This document shows positions 54,275 to 64,000 of a stretch of DNA of 64,000 nt, piece after piece. The position numbers and the translations under genes are program-made. Source of the DNA: Saccharothrix carnea (GTDB lineage Bacteria; Actinomycetota; Actinomycetes; Mycobacteriales; Pseudonocardiaceae); the NCBI RefSeq assembly GCF_003014735.1, contig NZ_PYAX01000003.1:186001-250000 (forward strand), given 5' to 3'. The notes beneath the pieces are model-generated. The model was not told the origin of the DNA. It worked only from the letters and a program-made list of their open reading frames with translations, and did not search any database. Each line of letters begins with the position of its first letter. Within the stretch, counting starts at the first letter, position 1.

Positions 54275-54802
54275 CTACTCCACGGCGTCGAGAGCCAGGT
54301 GCCACGGGTAGTCGGCCAGCACGCTGCCGCCGGTTCTCGGCGGGTGAGGCCGGAAGCCGTCCTCACCGAACAGCACCCGCACGCCCGACGCCCGCAACGC
54401 GTCGATGCTGCGGTGCAGGACGGGGTTCGCGGCGAGGGCCGTGTTGACGAAGGGCAGGACGGCGATCGGCACGCCGAGCCCGGTCAGCTCGGCGAGTTGC
54501 GTCAGCACGTAGGTATCCGCAGTGCCGGCCGCCCACTTGTTGATCGTGTTGTAGGTCGCGGGCGCGACCACGACCGCGTCGGCACGCGGCAACGCTGCCT
54601 GCCCTTGACGCTGGTAGCCGGTGCGAACGGGGTGACCGGTGAGGTGCTCCACCTTCGCAAGGTCGAGAAAGTGCTCGACCGCCGCAGGGGTCGCCACGCA
54701 GTAGACCGACCATCCCCTGTCCTGGGCGAGGCTGATGGCGACTTCGACCTGGTCCGCCGGACCGGCACCGCAGATCATCAGGTACAGGACTCGCTCGGTC
54801 AT
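54275..54802 (-). CDS. Flavoprotein of the HFCD (EpiD/PPC decarboxylase) family
   Basis: This 175-residue protein has the HFCD build: LYLMICGAGPADQVEVAISL at the FMN-binding start, ADAVVVAPATYNTINKWAAG as the PASANT-like signature and TADTYVLTQLAELTGLGVPI followed by VLPFVNTALA in the substrate-clamp region. HFCD proteins decarboxylate cysteine-containing substrates with FMN; the usual active histidine cannot be placed with certainty. Its ATG overlaps the stop of the upstream regulator (ATGA), so the two genes are coupled. Confidence 0.85.
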   Translation of the reverse strand: MTERVLYLMICGAGPADQVEVAISLAQDRGWSVYCVATPAAVEHFLDLAKVEHLTGHPVRTGYQRQGQAALPRADAVVVAPATYNTINKWAAGTADTYVLTQLAELTGLGVPIAVLPFVNTALAANPVLHRSIDALRASGVRVLFGEDGFRPHPPRTGGSVLADYPWHLALDAVE

Positions 54803-56013
54803 GCGGGTACTCCGGCTCGTTGGGCCATCTGACGGACTTGGCGGGCGGGCTCACCGGTGGTGACGGACAGCAGGGTGCGCAGGAGGCTGTGAGCCGCCGG
54901 TCGGCAACGGACTTCCTGTGGCGCGATGCGCTCGGCCCGGGTCAGGGCGCGAACGGCTTCGGCGTAGTTGCCACGGTGGGTGTTGGCCTGGGTCAGGTCC
55001 AGCAGGTAGTTGGCCCGGCGTTCCGGTGGCAGGGCGTTGATGGCACCGGCGGGGATGCTCTCGGCGAAGCGGAGCGCCGCCTCGGCCTCGTAGAGACGGA
55101 CGAGAGCCGACACGCGGTGAATGACCACGTTGGCGAGACCGAAATGCGTGTGGTGGATCGCGTAGTGAGGCTCCATGCGTTCGGCGGCATCGAGCGCTTC
55201 CTCGTGCATCGACAACGCCAGCCCCGCGTTCTCCTGCTCGGCGGCGGCGATGGCGGCGGCCAGGTAAAGCATCCCGTGGAGGGAGAGCAGGGTATCGGGA
55301 GCGCGGTGGACGTCGGCGCGCATCCGGTCGGTCATGCCCAAGAGGACCTCGATGGCTCCTGGGCGTTGACGGGCGGCGGTCATGGCTCGGGCGACACTGC
55401 GAGTGGCTCGCGCTTGTGCCCAGGTGTCATCCACTTCCAGGGCAGTGTGCATGGCGCGGTCGGCAGCCAGCCAGGCGAGGTCGTGACTCTCGAACTTGAG
55501 CAGCATCGACGACGCCAGGCGATAGGACGTCACCAGGATGCGGTGGGCTGACACCTGCTCTGACTCGGGGGCCATGAGAGTGGCCACCTGGGCGCCTTCC
55601 AGCAGCTTGGGCAGCTGTCGGGCGATGGTGGTGAAGTGCGACGAGGTCCAGGCGTGGTCCAGGTACTCCGACTCGCGGGCGAGGTGTGCGACCTCAGGCG
55701 GTTCTTGAGCAGGTACGGCCAAGCCCGGATAGCGGCCGAGTGCCGCCCGGATGGCCGCGACCTCCGCCGCGTCCACGCAGTCGGCGGCACGGGCCGCTGC
55801 GGGCGCATCCGTGAGAACCGTCGGGTCGATGGACAGTGCCTCGGCCACCAGCTCGATGGTCGGCAGGCGAACCAGGTCGCGCTCGCCGGACTCGACCTTG
55901 TCCAGCCACGACGTCGACCGGCCGATCATGTCCGCGAACTGCTTGCGGCCGAGGTTGCGACGGAGGCGCCAGTAGCGGACGCGTTCGCCGATCTTGTCGG
56001 GGGTGTCCGACAT
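54799..56013 (-). CDS. XRE-type regulator with C-terminal TPR-like helices
   Basis: The 404-residue protein has an N-terminal helix-turn-helix (GERVRYWRLRRNLGRKQFAD, MIGRSTSWLDKVESGERD) and then about 300 residues of paired helices that look like tetratricopeptide repeats. This is a common build in actinobacteria for regulators that bind peptides or proteins. ATG 56013 follows GGAGG with six-base spacing; an earlier ATG at 56040 has none. It is divergent from the primase-like gene, with the palindrome TTGTACAA between them. Confidence 0.85.
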   Translation of the reverse strand: MSDTPDKIGERVRYWRLRRNLGRKQFADMIGRSTSWLDKVESGERDLVRLPTIELVAEALSIDPTVLTDAPAAARAADCVDAAEVAAIRAALGRYPGLAVPAQEPPEVAHLARESEYLDHAWTSSHFTTIARQLPKLLEGAQVATLMAPESEQVSAHRILVTSYRLASSMLLKFESHDLAWLAADRAMHTALEVDDTWAQARATRSVARAMTAARQRPGAIEVLLGMTDRMRADVHRAPDTLLSLHGMLYLAAAIAAAEQENAGLALSMHEEALDAAERMEPHYAIHHTHFGLANVVIHRVSALVRLYEAEAALRFAESIPAGAINALPPERRANYLLDLTQANTHRGNYAEAVRALTRAERIAPQEVRCRPAAHSLLRTLLSVTTGEPARQVRQMAQRAGVPA

Positions 56014-56079
56014 CCGCCTCCTCCGCTGGTCGTCAACCATGGGTGCGACGCCAGCGTAACCGGCAGATCGTCACACATT

Positions 56080-56087
56080 TTGTACAA
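56080..56087. promoter_or_regulatory. Possible XRE operator TTGTACAA
   Basis: This 8-base palindrome lies midway between the divergent XRE-type regulator and primase-like genes. TACGTT at 56110-56115 could be the -10 of the plus-strand gene. Confidence 0.35.
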
Positions 56088-56146
56088 CCCATGACGCTCA
56101 GTGGTCCCTACGTTGGCCGAAGATCACCCAGCGGAAAGGCAGGACA

Positions 56147-56722
56147 TTGCAGACCAGTACGCCCGACACGCCACCGCAGACGGCTTTGCGAGCGGCTCTG
56201 AGCTATGCCGAGATGGGCTGGCCGGTACTGCCGGGAGCCATTTGGCACAACGGACACTTCGCCGACCCGGTGACCGAACGGCGAGTCGCCAGTCCGTGCC
56301 TGGCCTCGACCGAGGAGGCGACCACTGATGCCGCGTTGGTGCGGGAATGGTGGTCCACGCCCGGTCTCCACGAACCGAACGTCCTCACCGTGACCGGTGA
56401 GCGCCTGGGTGCCTTCGCGGTGTCCGAGTCGCTGGTCATGTCCCTGGCGGACGACCCTTGGTTCGCCGCCTTGCCGACGCCGGTGCTGGCCCTCCCGAAC
56501 ATGCCGATCGCTTACTCCCTCGTGCACCCGCCGCTGCCCTCAGTGCTGATGAGCGATCAGGCACGGGTGGTGGACGCGGGAATGCCCATGCCTCTGCCAC
56601 CGAGTGCTCTCGACACCACACCGGTGATCTGGCTGATCACGCCGGAGCAAGCAGGCTGTCGACTGGTGCCCGCCGACGCGCTTGCGGACCTCATCCACGG
56701 CTACGAGAGGAGGAGCGCGTGA
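56147..56722 (+). CDS. Prim-Pol-like (bifunctional DNA primase/polymerase N-terminal) protein
   Basis: The 191-residue protein shows ALSYAEMGWPVLPGAIWHNG and then EWWSTPGLHEPNVLTVTGER, resembling the N-terminal primase-polymerase domain found in plasmid replication proteins and in many short actinobacterial proteins. The acidic catalytic residues expected after the GERLG strand are not evident (FAVSESL instead of a D-x-D), so it is likely non-catalytic. Start is TTG 56147 with AAAGGCAGG upstream. It is coupled by GTGA overlap to the next small gene. Confidence 0.7.
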   Translation: MQTSTPDTPPQTALRAALSYAEMGWPVLPGAIWHNGHFADPVTERRVASPCLASTEEATTDAALVREWWSTPGLHEPNVLTVTGERLGAFAVSESLVMSLADDPWFAALPTPVLALPNMPIAYSLVHPPLPSVLMSDQARVVDAGMPMPLPPSALDTTPVIWLITPEQAGCRLVPADALADLIHGYERRSA

Positions 56723-56976
56723 ACGAGTCGATGCGCACGTTGGCCGCCGGTGAAGCCCCACGGCTTTTCGCAATCGTGGAGGAGTACGGCGACACGGAGG
56801 ACATTCGCGTCGCGGGCTACGGCCTCGCCTACGAAGACCGAGCCGAGGTGAACTCGGTGGAAGGCGACTTCCACCTCAGCTCCCAGAGCCCCGAACACGC
56901 GCGGAGCCTGTTCGAGATCAGCTCCGAGTCGGCCGGAGTGCGGCGAGCACACCTCGTCTGGCTGGACGCGACCTGA
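56719..56976 (+). CDS. Hypothetical 85-residue acidic protein
   Basis: GTG 56719 overlaps the stop of the primase-like gene (GTGA), and AGGAGGAG lies just upstream. The 85-residue product begins MNESMRTLAAGEAPRLFAIV and contains VEGDFHLSSQSPEHARSLFE. It is acidic and soluble and of unknown family. Coupling to the primase-like gene suggests they work together. Confidence 0.75.
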   Translation: MNESMRTLAAGEAPRLFAIVEEYGDTEDIRVAGYGLAYEDRAEVNSVEGDFHLSSQSPEHARSLFEISSESAGVRRAHLVWLDAT

Positions 56977-57039
56977 AGCACGCAACGGGACCCCGACGTG
57001 CCGCTTGACGGGCGCAGCGGAGGCGCGCAGCGCTGAAGC

Positions 57040-57132
57040 GAAGCCCGCCAACGTGGGGGGCCAGGGGCGACAGCCACGGCGGGGGTCCGGGGGCGGAGCC
57101 CGCCGGGCGGGGTCTGGGGGTTGCACCCCCAG
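57040..57132. repeat. G-rich hairpin-forming intergenic sequence
   Basis: This stretch includes GGGGGCGGAGCCCGCC-type short palindromes and ends in a perfect stem CTGGGGGT-TGC-ACCCCCAG (57114-57132). Similar GGGTCCGGGGGCGGAGCCCC elements recur in actinomycete intergenic regions, as I recall. The last hairpin can terminate the plus-strand genes and the tRNA transcript. Confidence 0.55.
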
Positions 57133-57141
57133 GGGACACAG

Positions 57142-57213
57142 TGGGCGCGGCAGGATTCGAACCTGCGACCGCTCGGGTGTAAACCGAGTGCTCTTCCGCT
57201 GAGCTACGCGCCC
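57142..57213 (-). tRNA. tRNA-Val (anticodon TAC)
   Basis: On the minus strand the 72-base gene folds as a full cloverleaf. The acceptor GGGCGCG pairs with CGCGCCC; the D arm is GCTC/GAGC, the anticodon arm CTCGG-TTTACAC-CCGAG with anticodon TAC, and the T arm GCAGG-TTCGAAT-CCTGC. CCA is not encoded. It sits at the right edge of the accessory stretch. Confidence 0.97.
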
Positions 57214-57260
57214 GGAGGAGCGCCGGTGGTGAGTCGGCGCCCGGAAGGTATCAGGAGGGG

Positions 57261-57719
57261 TCAGGAGAGGGCGGCTACGGCCTTCTTCCACGCCTCCTGG
57301 TCGCGGGGTTCGCCGGGGGCGTTCACCTCGGCGTAGCGGATCACGCCGGTGGTGTCGACGAGGAACGTGCCGCGGTTGGCCAGGCCGGCCTGCTCGTTGA
57401 ACACGCCGTAGGCCTGGGCGACCTGCCCGTGCGGCCAGAAGTCCGACAGCAGCGGGAACTGGTAGCCCTCCTGGGCGGCCCACGCCTTCAAGCTGAACGG
57501 TGTGTCCACGGACACACCGATGACCTGCACGTTCTCGTCCTCGTACGCGGCCAGCTCGTCGCGCACCTGGCACAGCTCGCCGGTGCAGATGCCGCTGAAC
57601 GCGAACGGGTAGAACACCAGCAGCACGTTGCGCTCCCCGCGGAACGAGGACAGCGTCACGGGCTGCTTGTTGTAGTCGTTGAGCGTGAAGTCCGGGGCCT
57701 GAGCGCCGACCTCGACCAT
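57261..57719 (-). CDS. ahpE: Peroxiredoxin, AhpE type
   Basis: This 152-residue peroxiredoxin reduces hydroperoxides. The peroxidatic cysteine is Cys45 in FYPFAFSGICTGELC, the same position as in M. tuberculosis AhpE (Rv2238c); a second cysteine (Cys50) is close by. VSVDTPFSLKAWA and the LANRGTFLVDTTGVIRY stretch also match. ATG 57719 gives the standard start MVEVGAQAPDFTL. It lies next to the DUF3052 gene as in mycobacteria. Confidence 0.93.
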   Translation of the reverse strand: MVEVGAQAPDFTLNDYNKQPVTLSSFRGERNVLLVFYPFAFSGICTGELCQVRDELAAYEDENVQVIGVSVDTPFSLKAWAAQEGYQFPLLSDFWPHGQVAQAYGVFNEQAGLANRGTFLVDTTGVIRYAEVNAPGEPRDQEAWKKAVAALS

Positions 57720-57828
57720 GCAAACCCTCCACAAACGCCGCGAACCGGGCAACCCGAAGAACGGGCTCCACCCGATCGGGGAGCCCGCCGTCGAGCCTAG
57801 GGCATGGGCGGTCGGCTGCTCGTCGCGG

Positions 57829-58260
57829 CTAGCGCTTCGACTTGGCCGACTTCGGTGCGACGAGCCTGGTCGCTGACCAGTCACCGCTCACCGTGATGTT
57901 GGAGGTCTGGGCGAGCCCCGCGGTGGCCACGGCCTCGGCGATGTCACTCGGCTCGACGTGACCGTCCCGCCCCGTCTTGGGCGTCAACACCCAGATCACG
58001 CCGTCGTCGGCCAATCCCGTGGTGGCGTTGATCAAGGCGTCGGCCAGGTCGCCGTCCTCCTCGCGCCACCACAGCAGGACCACGTCCATCACGTCGTCGG
58101 AGTCCTCATCGAGCAGATCACCGCCCACCCGCTCCTCGATCGCGGCGCGGAGGTCGTCGTCGACGTCCTCGTCCCAGCCGATCTCCTGGACCACGCTGCC
58201 CGGTTCGATCCCGAGCCTGTCGGCGACACCGATCTTGCCGGCGTCTTCCGCGGCGACCAC
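57829..58260 (-). CDS. DUF3052 protein
   Basis: The 143-residue acidic protein matches DUF3052 (Rv2239c): IGWDEDVDDDLRAAIEERVG, then DVVLLWWREEDGDLADAL and DDGVIWVLTPKTGRDGHVEP, with a C-terminal SGDWSATRLVAPKS. Function is unknown. I choose GTG 58260 by comparison with the mycobacterial start (VAA...); a GTG at 58269 sits too close to GGAGGA. It is divergent from aceE. Confidence 0.92.
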   Translation of the reverse strand: MVAAEDAGKIGVADRLGIEPGSVVQEIGWDEDVDDDLRAAIEERVGGDLLDEDSDDVMDVVLLWWREEDGDLADALINATTGLADDGVIWVLTPKTGRDGHVEPSDIAEAVATAGLAQTSNITVSGDWSATRLVAPKSAKSKR

Positions 58261-58269
58261 GGCTTCCAC

Positions 58270-58555
58270 TCCTCCAAGTACACAAGAGCGGCAGCCGGGG
58301 TACGACTGCCGCGCGATGTCACTACCAGTCGCGGCTAGCGAACACTGTCAGCCCCGCCACGCGCAACCGTAACGGCCAAGACACGCCGCATCGGGTACCC
58401 CCGAGTGCGGTACTCCGACCGGATGAGGCACGCTCTACACACCTCCTATTCGCGCGCGCGAGGAAACGATCCAGAGTTACTCACCGGTAGAGGTGACGGG
58501 ACCGTGCCTGGCGGGTGACGATGGAGCTGAGAAGACCCCGGAACGAGGAGATCCC
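58270..58555. other. Divergent promoter region of DUF3052 and aceE genes
   Basis: I see no gene here. A 7-bp hairpin (58288-58294 with 58306-58312) and a TCGCGCGCGCGA run (58450-58461) are visible. GAGGAG at 58545-58550 is the ribosome binding site that decides the TTG start of aceE. Confidence 0.5.
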
Positions 58556-61306
<2,751 letters not shown>

Positions 61307-61321
61307 TCGACGAGCACCACG

Positions 61322-61352
61322 GGGGCGGTACGCGATCCACGCGTACCGCCCC
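61322..61352 (+). terminator. Terminator after aceE
   Basis: A perfect 13-bp inverted repeat (61322-61334, 61340-61352) with a 5-base loop follows the stop by 15 bases. Confidence 0.9.
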
Positions 61353-61464
61353 TGGCGTTTCCGCACTAATGCGGCCGACCAGCGGAAATCTCCGCATTGC
61401 GCTGCGGGATGTGATCCACCCCATAGACTTGCCCCACAAACCCGGCGTTCCAACGAGGGGTCGG

Positions 61465-63471
61465 ATGGGGACGCAGCCGCTGCACGCGGTGCACCGCACG
61501 GTGCTGGTCGTGGACGTGTCCGCGTTCAGCGGCCGGCCGCGCGTCCCGCAGGAGGAGATCCGGCGCGGCCTCTACGCGGCGCTGGAGACGGCGTTCGTGG
61601 ACAACGGGCTGGACTGGTCGGCGGCGCACCACGAGGACCGCGGCGACGGCGTGCTGGTGCTCGTGCCGCCCGACGTGCCCAAGAGCCGGGTGGTCGACGG
61701 CGTGCCCCACGCCCTGCTGGGCCAGTTGCGCCGGTACAACGCCACCCGCACCGAGGAATCCCGGATCCGGCTGCGAATGGCGATCACCGCGGGCGAGGTG
61801 CAGTACGACCCGGAGGGCGTGGTCGGCGACGACGTGACGCTGGCGTTCCGGCTGCTGGACTCCAGGCCGCTGCGCGAGGCGCTGGACCGCTCGACGGCGT
61901 TGTTCGCGCTGATCGTCTCCGACCGGATCCACGCCGACGTGGTGCGGCCCGACCCGGCGCTGGACCTGGAGGCGTTCCGCCGGGTGAGCGTGGACGTCAA
62001 GGAGGTGCACGGGCACGCCTGGCTGCACGTGCCGAACGGCGGCACGCCCGCGATCGGCCGGCGGCCGACCCGGCACCGCAGGAAGCGCCGCAGGCCGCCG
62101 GTGGCGCCCGTCCTGCTGGCGGTGGCGCTGCTGTTCGTCGGCACCACGAACGCCGCCCGCGCCACACCACCCGCCGTGCCGCCGTGCCCTCCCCCGATCC
62201 AGCTGAACGTGCTGGTGTCGGCGGAGAAGGAGGAGGTGGTCCGCTCGCTCGCGCTGGAGCTGGAGGACGACTCCGGCAGGCACAACCCGCTGGGCTGCAA
62301 GGAGTTCAACGCGCTGGTGTTCACGGGCGGTTCCGCCAGGGCGGCGGCCGAGGCGCTGGGCCGGGGCTGGCAGCCGGGTGACCTGACGGCGGTGGGCGCC
62401 GAGCCGCACGTGTGGCTGCCGGACAGCAGGGCCGAGGTCCTGGCCATCGGGGACGACCTGCGCGAGCGCCCCGACGTGACGCTGCACGTCCGGGCGGGCG
62501 TGGCGGTGTCGCCGCTGGTGCTCGGCGCGTCGGAGGAACTGGCCGCGCAGATCGCGCCGGACGGCGAGTTCGAGTGGCGGCACGTGGCCAAGCCGGCGGC
62601 GGTGGACCTGTCGTCGGGTGTCGGTCTCCTGGCTGCCGCCGCGTTGGCGCAGGCGGAGCTCGGGCCGGACCTGGACTCGCCCCGCGCGGCGTGGGTGCTG
62701 CACGACATCACCCGACGGACGAGCACCGACGCGCCGTGCGTCGGCGAGGTGGCGGTGATCGGGTCGGAGAACGCGGTGGCGGCCACCGACGGCTGCCGGG
62801 TGCTCTACCCGCGCGACGGCGCGCTGGTGCTGGACCACCCGTTCGTGGAGGTCGAGCGGCCGCAGCGGCACAACCCGCGGCGGCAGCGGATCGTGCACCG
62901 GCTGCTGGAGCACCTGCGGGCACCCGGTGCCCAGGCGGTGTTCAAGCGGGCGGGTTTTCGCGACCTGGCCTGGAACGTCATCGCGCCGCCGGATTCGGGC
63001 GTGCGGCCCGACCGACCACTGGACCTGCCCCTCCAGCCGCGCCCGGGGTCGGTGCGGGAGGCGTGGGAGGCCGCGAGCCGGCCGCGGACGATCGGGGTGG
63101 CCACCGACAGCTCGCCCGACGCGCACCTGTTCGCCGAGCAGGTGTCGCGGCTGGCCGGTCCGGGTGACCGGGTGATCACCCTGCCGTTGACCGAGGACGT
63201 GGTCGAAGCGGGCGTCCGAGCGGGCGCGCACGTCGTGGTGCTGGCGTCGGCGACACCGGTGCCGATCCTCGCGAAGGGCGTCAGCCGTCCCGTCCGAGTG
63301 GTGGCGGTCGGCTTCACGGAGGGTGCCTGCGCGCCCTCAACGGCTCTCTACGCCGCCGCCACCGCCATGGACGGTCCGTGCCACGTCGTCGGCGGCTTGA
63401 ACGATCCTGGCGCCGCTGAGGGCCGGGAAGCAGCGGTGCACGACGTCGCACGCGCGGCATGGGGAGGGTGA
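61465..63471 (+). CDS. Class III cyclase-like / transmembrane / solute-binding-like sensor protein
   Basis: The 668-residue protein has three parts. Residues 10-190 resemble class III nucleotidyl cyclases: VVDVSAF (Asp17), HEDRGDGVLVL (Asp61, the second metal site), and VTLAFRLLD, in which the transition-state Asn is Thr125 but Arg129 is kept. A basic stretch and one membrane helix (about 212-230) follow, so the N-terminus is inside. Residues 235-668 are extracytoplasmic and resemble a solute-binding fold (VFTGGSARAAAEALGRGW, AVIGSENAVAATDGCRVLYP). ATG 61465 has GAGGGG just upstream. It probably senses an outside ligand; the cyclase-like part may be non-catalytic. Confidence 0.75.
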   Translation: MGTQPLHAVHRTVLVVDVSAFSGRPRVPQEEIRRGLYAALETAFVDNGLDWSAAHHEDRGDGVLVLVPPDVPKSRVVDGVPHALLGQLRRYNATRTEESRIRLRMAITAGEVQYDPEGVVGDDVTLAFRLLDSRPLREALDRSTALFALIVSDRIHADVVRPDPALDLEAFRRVSVDVKEVHGHAWLHVPNGGTPAIGRRPTRHRRKRRRPPVAPVLLAVALLFVGTTNAARATPPAVPPCPPPIQLNVLVSAEKEEVVRSLALELEDDSGRHNPLGCKEFNALVFTGGSARAAAEALGRGWQPGDLTAVGAEPHVWLPDSRAEVLAIGDDLRERPDVTLHVRAGVAVSPLVLGASEELAAQIAPDGEFEWRHVAKPAAVDLSSGVGLLAAAALAQAELGPDLDSPRAAWVLHDITRRTSTDAPCVGEVAVIGSENAVAATDGCRVLYPRDGALVLDHPFVEVERPQRHNPRRQRIVHRLLEHLRAPGAQAVFKRAGFRDLAWNVIAPPDSGVRPDRPLDLPLQPRPGSVREAWEAASRPRTIGVATDSSPDAHLFAEQVSRLAGPGDRVITLPLTEDVVEAGVRAGAHVVVLASATPVPILAKGVSRPVRVVAVGFTEGACAPSTALYAAATAMDGPCHVVGGLNDPGAAEGREAAVHDVARAAWGG

Positions 63472-63472
63472 C

Positions 63473-64000
63473 GTGATCCGCGTTGTCATGGTGCTGGTGA
63501 TGCTCTTGTCGGCCTGCACGAGCCGGGTCGAGGACGAGGCGGAGGGCGGCACCGGGTCGATCACCTTCGTGGAGAGCCGCGACATCAGCGCGGACGGTCA
63601 GGTGACGAAGCTGGTCGAGCGCTGGAACGAGCGCGCCGGCCCGCGCGAGCAGGTCACGTTCGTGCAGATGCCGGGTTCCACCGACGACCACCGCGCCCAG
63701 TTGACCGCACGGGCACAGGACTTGGAGCGGGTGCGCAACAGCCCGGACTGCTACGACGTGATCGGCCTCGACAACGTGTGGACGGCGGAGTTCGCCGCGG
63801 CGGGGCACGTCGTGCCGCTGGACCCGGAGGAGTTCGGCGTCGACCGGTTGCTGCCGCAGGCGGTCGCGGCGGCGAGGTCACCCGGCGACGGGCGGCTGTG
63901 GGCGGTCCCGTGGCGCAGCGACGCCGGGCTGCTCTACTACCGCAAGGACCTGCTCGCCGAGGCGGACGTCAGCCCGCCGACCACCTGGGCCGAGTTGAGG
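63473..64000 (+). CDS. Extracellular solute-binding lipoprotein, 3' end cut by window
   Basis: The visible 176 residues start with a short lipoprotein signal (IRVVMVLVMLLSAC, lipobox LSAC) and continue TKLVERWNERAGPREQVTFV, CYDVIGLDNVWTAEFAAAGH and LWAVPWRSDAGLLYYRKDLL, the pattern of family 1 (sugar-type) ABC substrate-binding proteins. GTG 63473 lies one base after the stop of the cyclase-like gene, with GGGGAGGG just upstream, so the pair is coupled. No permease is visible before the window ends. Confidence 0.85.
   Translation, partial: MIRVVMVLVMLLSACTSRVEDEAEGGTGSITFVESRDISADGQVTKLVERWNERAGPREQVTFVQMPGSTDDHRAQLTARAQDLERVRNSPDCYDVIGLDNVWTAEFAAAGHVVPLDPEEFGVDRLLPQAVAAARSPGDGRLWAVPWRSDAGLLYYRKDLLAEADVSPPTTWAELR

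Overview
The window is very GC-rich, with strong G/C bias at third codon positions and many GTG starts. It reads as chromosome of a high-GC actinomycete. Gene content points to the Pseudonocardiales (Saccharothrix/Lentzea/Actinosynnema-like), but that assignment is an inference from protein style and not proven. The strongest clue is gene order. From left to right the window follows the Mycobacterium tuberculosis Rv2187-Rv2241 neighbourhood as I know it: fadD15, pimB', Rv2189c/ripC-like, the DnaQ/UvrC-like nuclease, trpD, ctaE-qcrCAB, ctaF, ctaC, asnB, the HesB/ErpA protein, glycerate kinase, a DUF3043 protein, cobT-cobS, ilvE, pepA, a dihydrolipoamide acyltransferase, a TIGR01777 protein, lipB, lipA, ahpE, a DUF3052 protein and aceE. 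Extra genes are inserted between these landmarks.

Layout: 0-11 kb holds cell-envelope and DNA/RNA-handling genes (acyl-CoA synthetase end, an orphan AfsR/SARP-type regulator, PimB', a membrane-anchored metallopeptidase, an NlpC/P60 hydrolase, a NYN protein, a DnaQ/GIY-YIG nuclease). 11-20 kb is the respiratory block: qcrB-qcrA-qcrC-ctaE on the minus strand and ctaC-ctaF on the minus strand, encoding the bcc complex and aa3 oxidase subunits, with trpD, a LysR remnant and a PlsC acyltransferase between. 20-37 kb is metabolism (asnB, MFS exporter with MerR, ErpA, glycerate kinase, aldo-keto reductase, cobU-cobT-cobS, ilvE, pepA) with small regulators. 38-49 kb is the lipoate and 2-oxoacid dehydrogenase block (lpd, E2, lipB, lipA) with a TetR/SDR cassette inserted between lipB and lipA. 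57-61 kb has tRNA-Val, AhpE, DUF3052 and aceE (pyruvate dehydrogenase E1), which would work with the E2/E3 encoded at 38-41 kb once lipB/lipA have lipoylated E2.

The accessory stretch is 48.8-57.1 kb, between lipA and tRNA-Val/ahpE. It holds a partial DUF6119-like protein, a small nucleotide kinase, a three-gene minus-strand unit (371-residue unknown protein, nucleoside deoxyribosyltransferase-like protein, phosphoribosyltransferase-like remnant lacking a start), and a regulator/flavoprotein/primase-like cluster. Its mixture of nucleotide-handling domains resembles biological-conflict loci and is the best candidate here for an undescribed system. A second candidate is at the right edge: a membrane protein with a cytoplasmic class III cyclase-like domain and a large extracytoplasmic domain, followed at once by a solute-binding lipoprotein.

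Regulation visible in the sequence: clear stem-loop terminators between convergent genes, palindromic operators in the intergenic regions of MerR and TetR genes, and a recurring leaderless layout in which a TANNNT hexamer lies 6-8 bases before the start codon.
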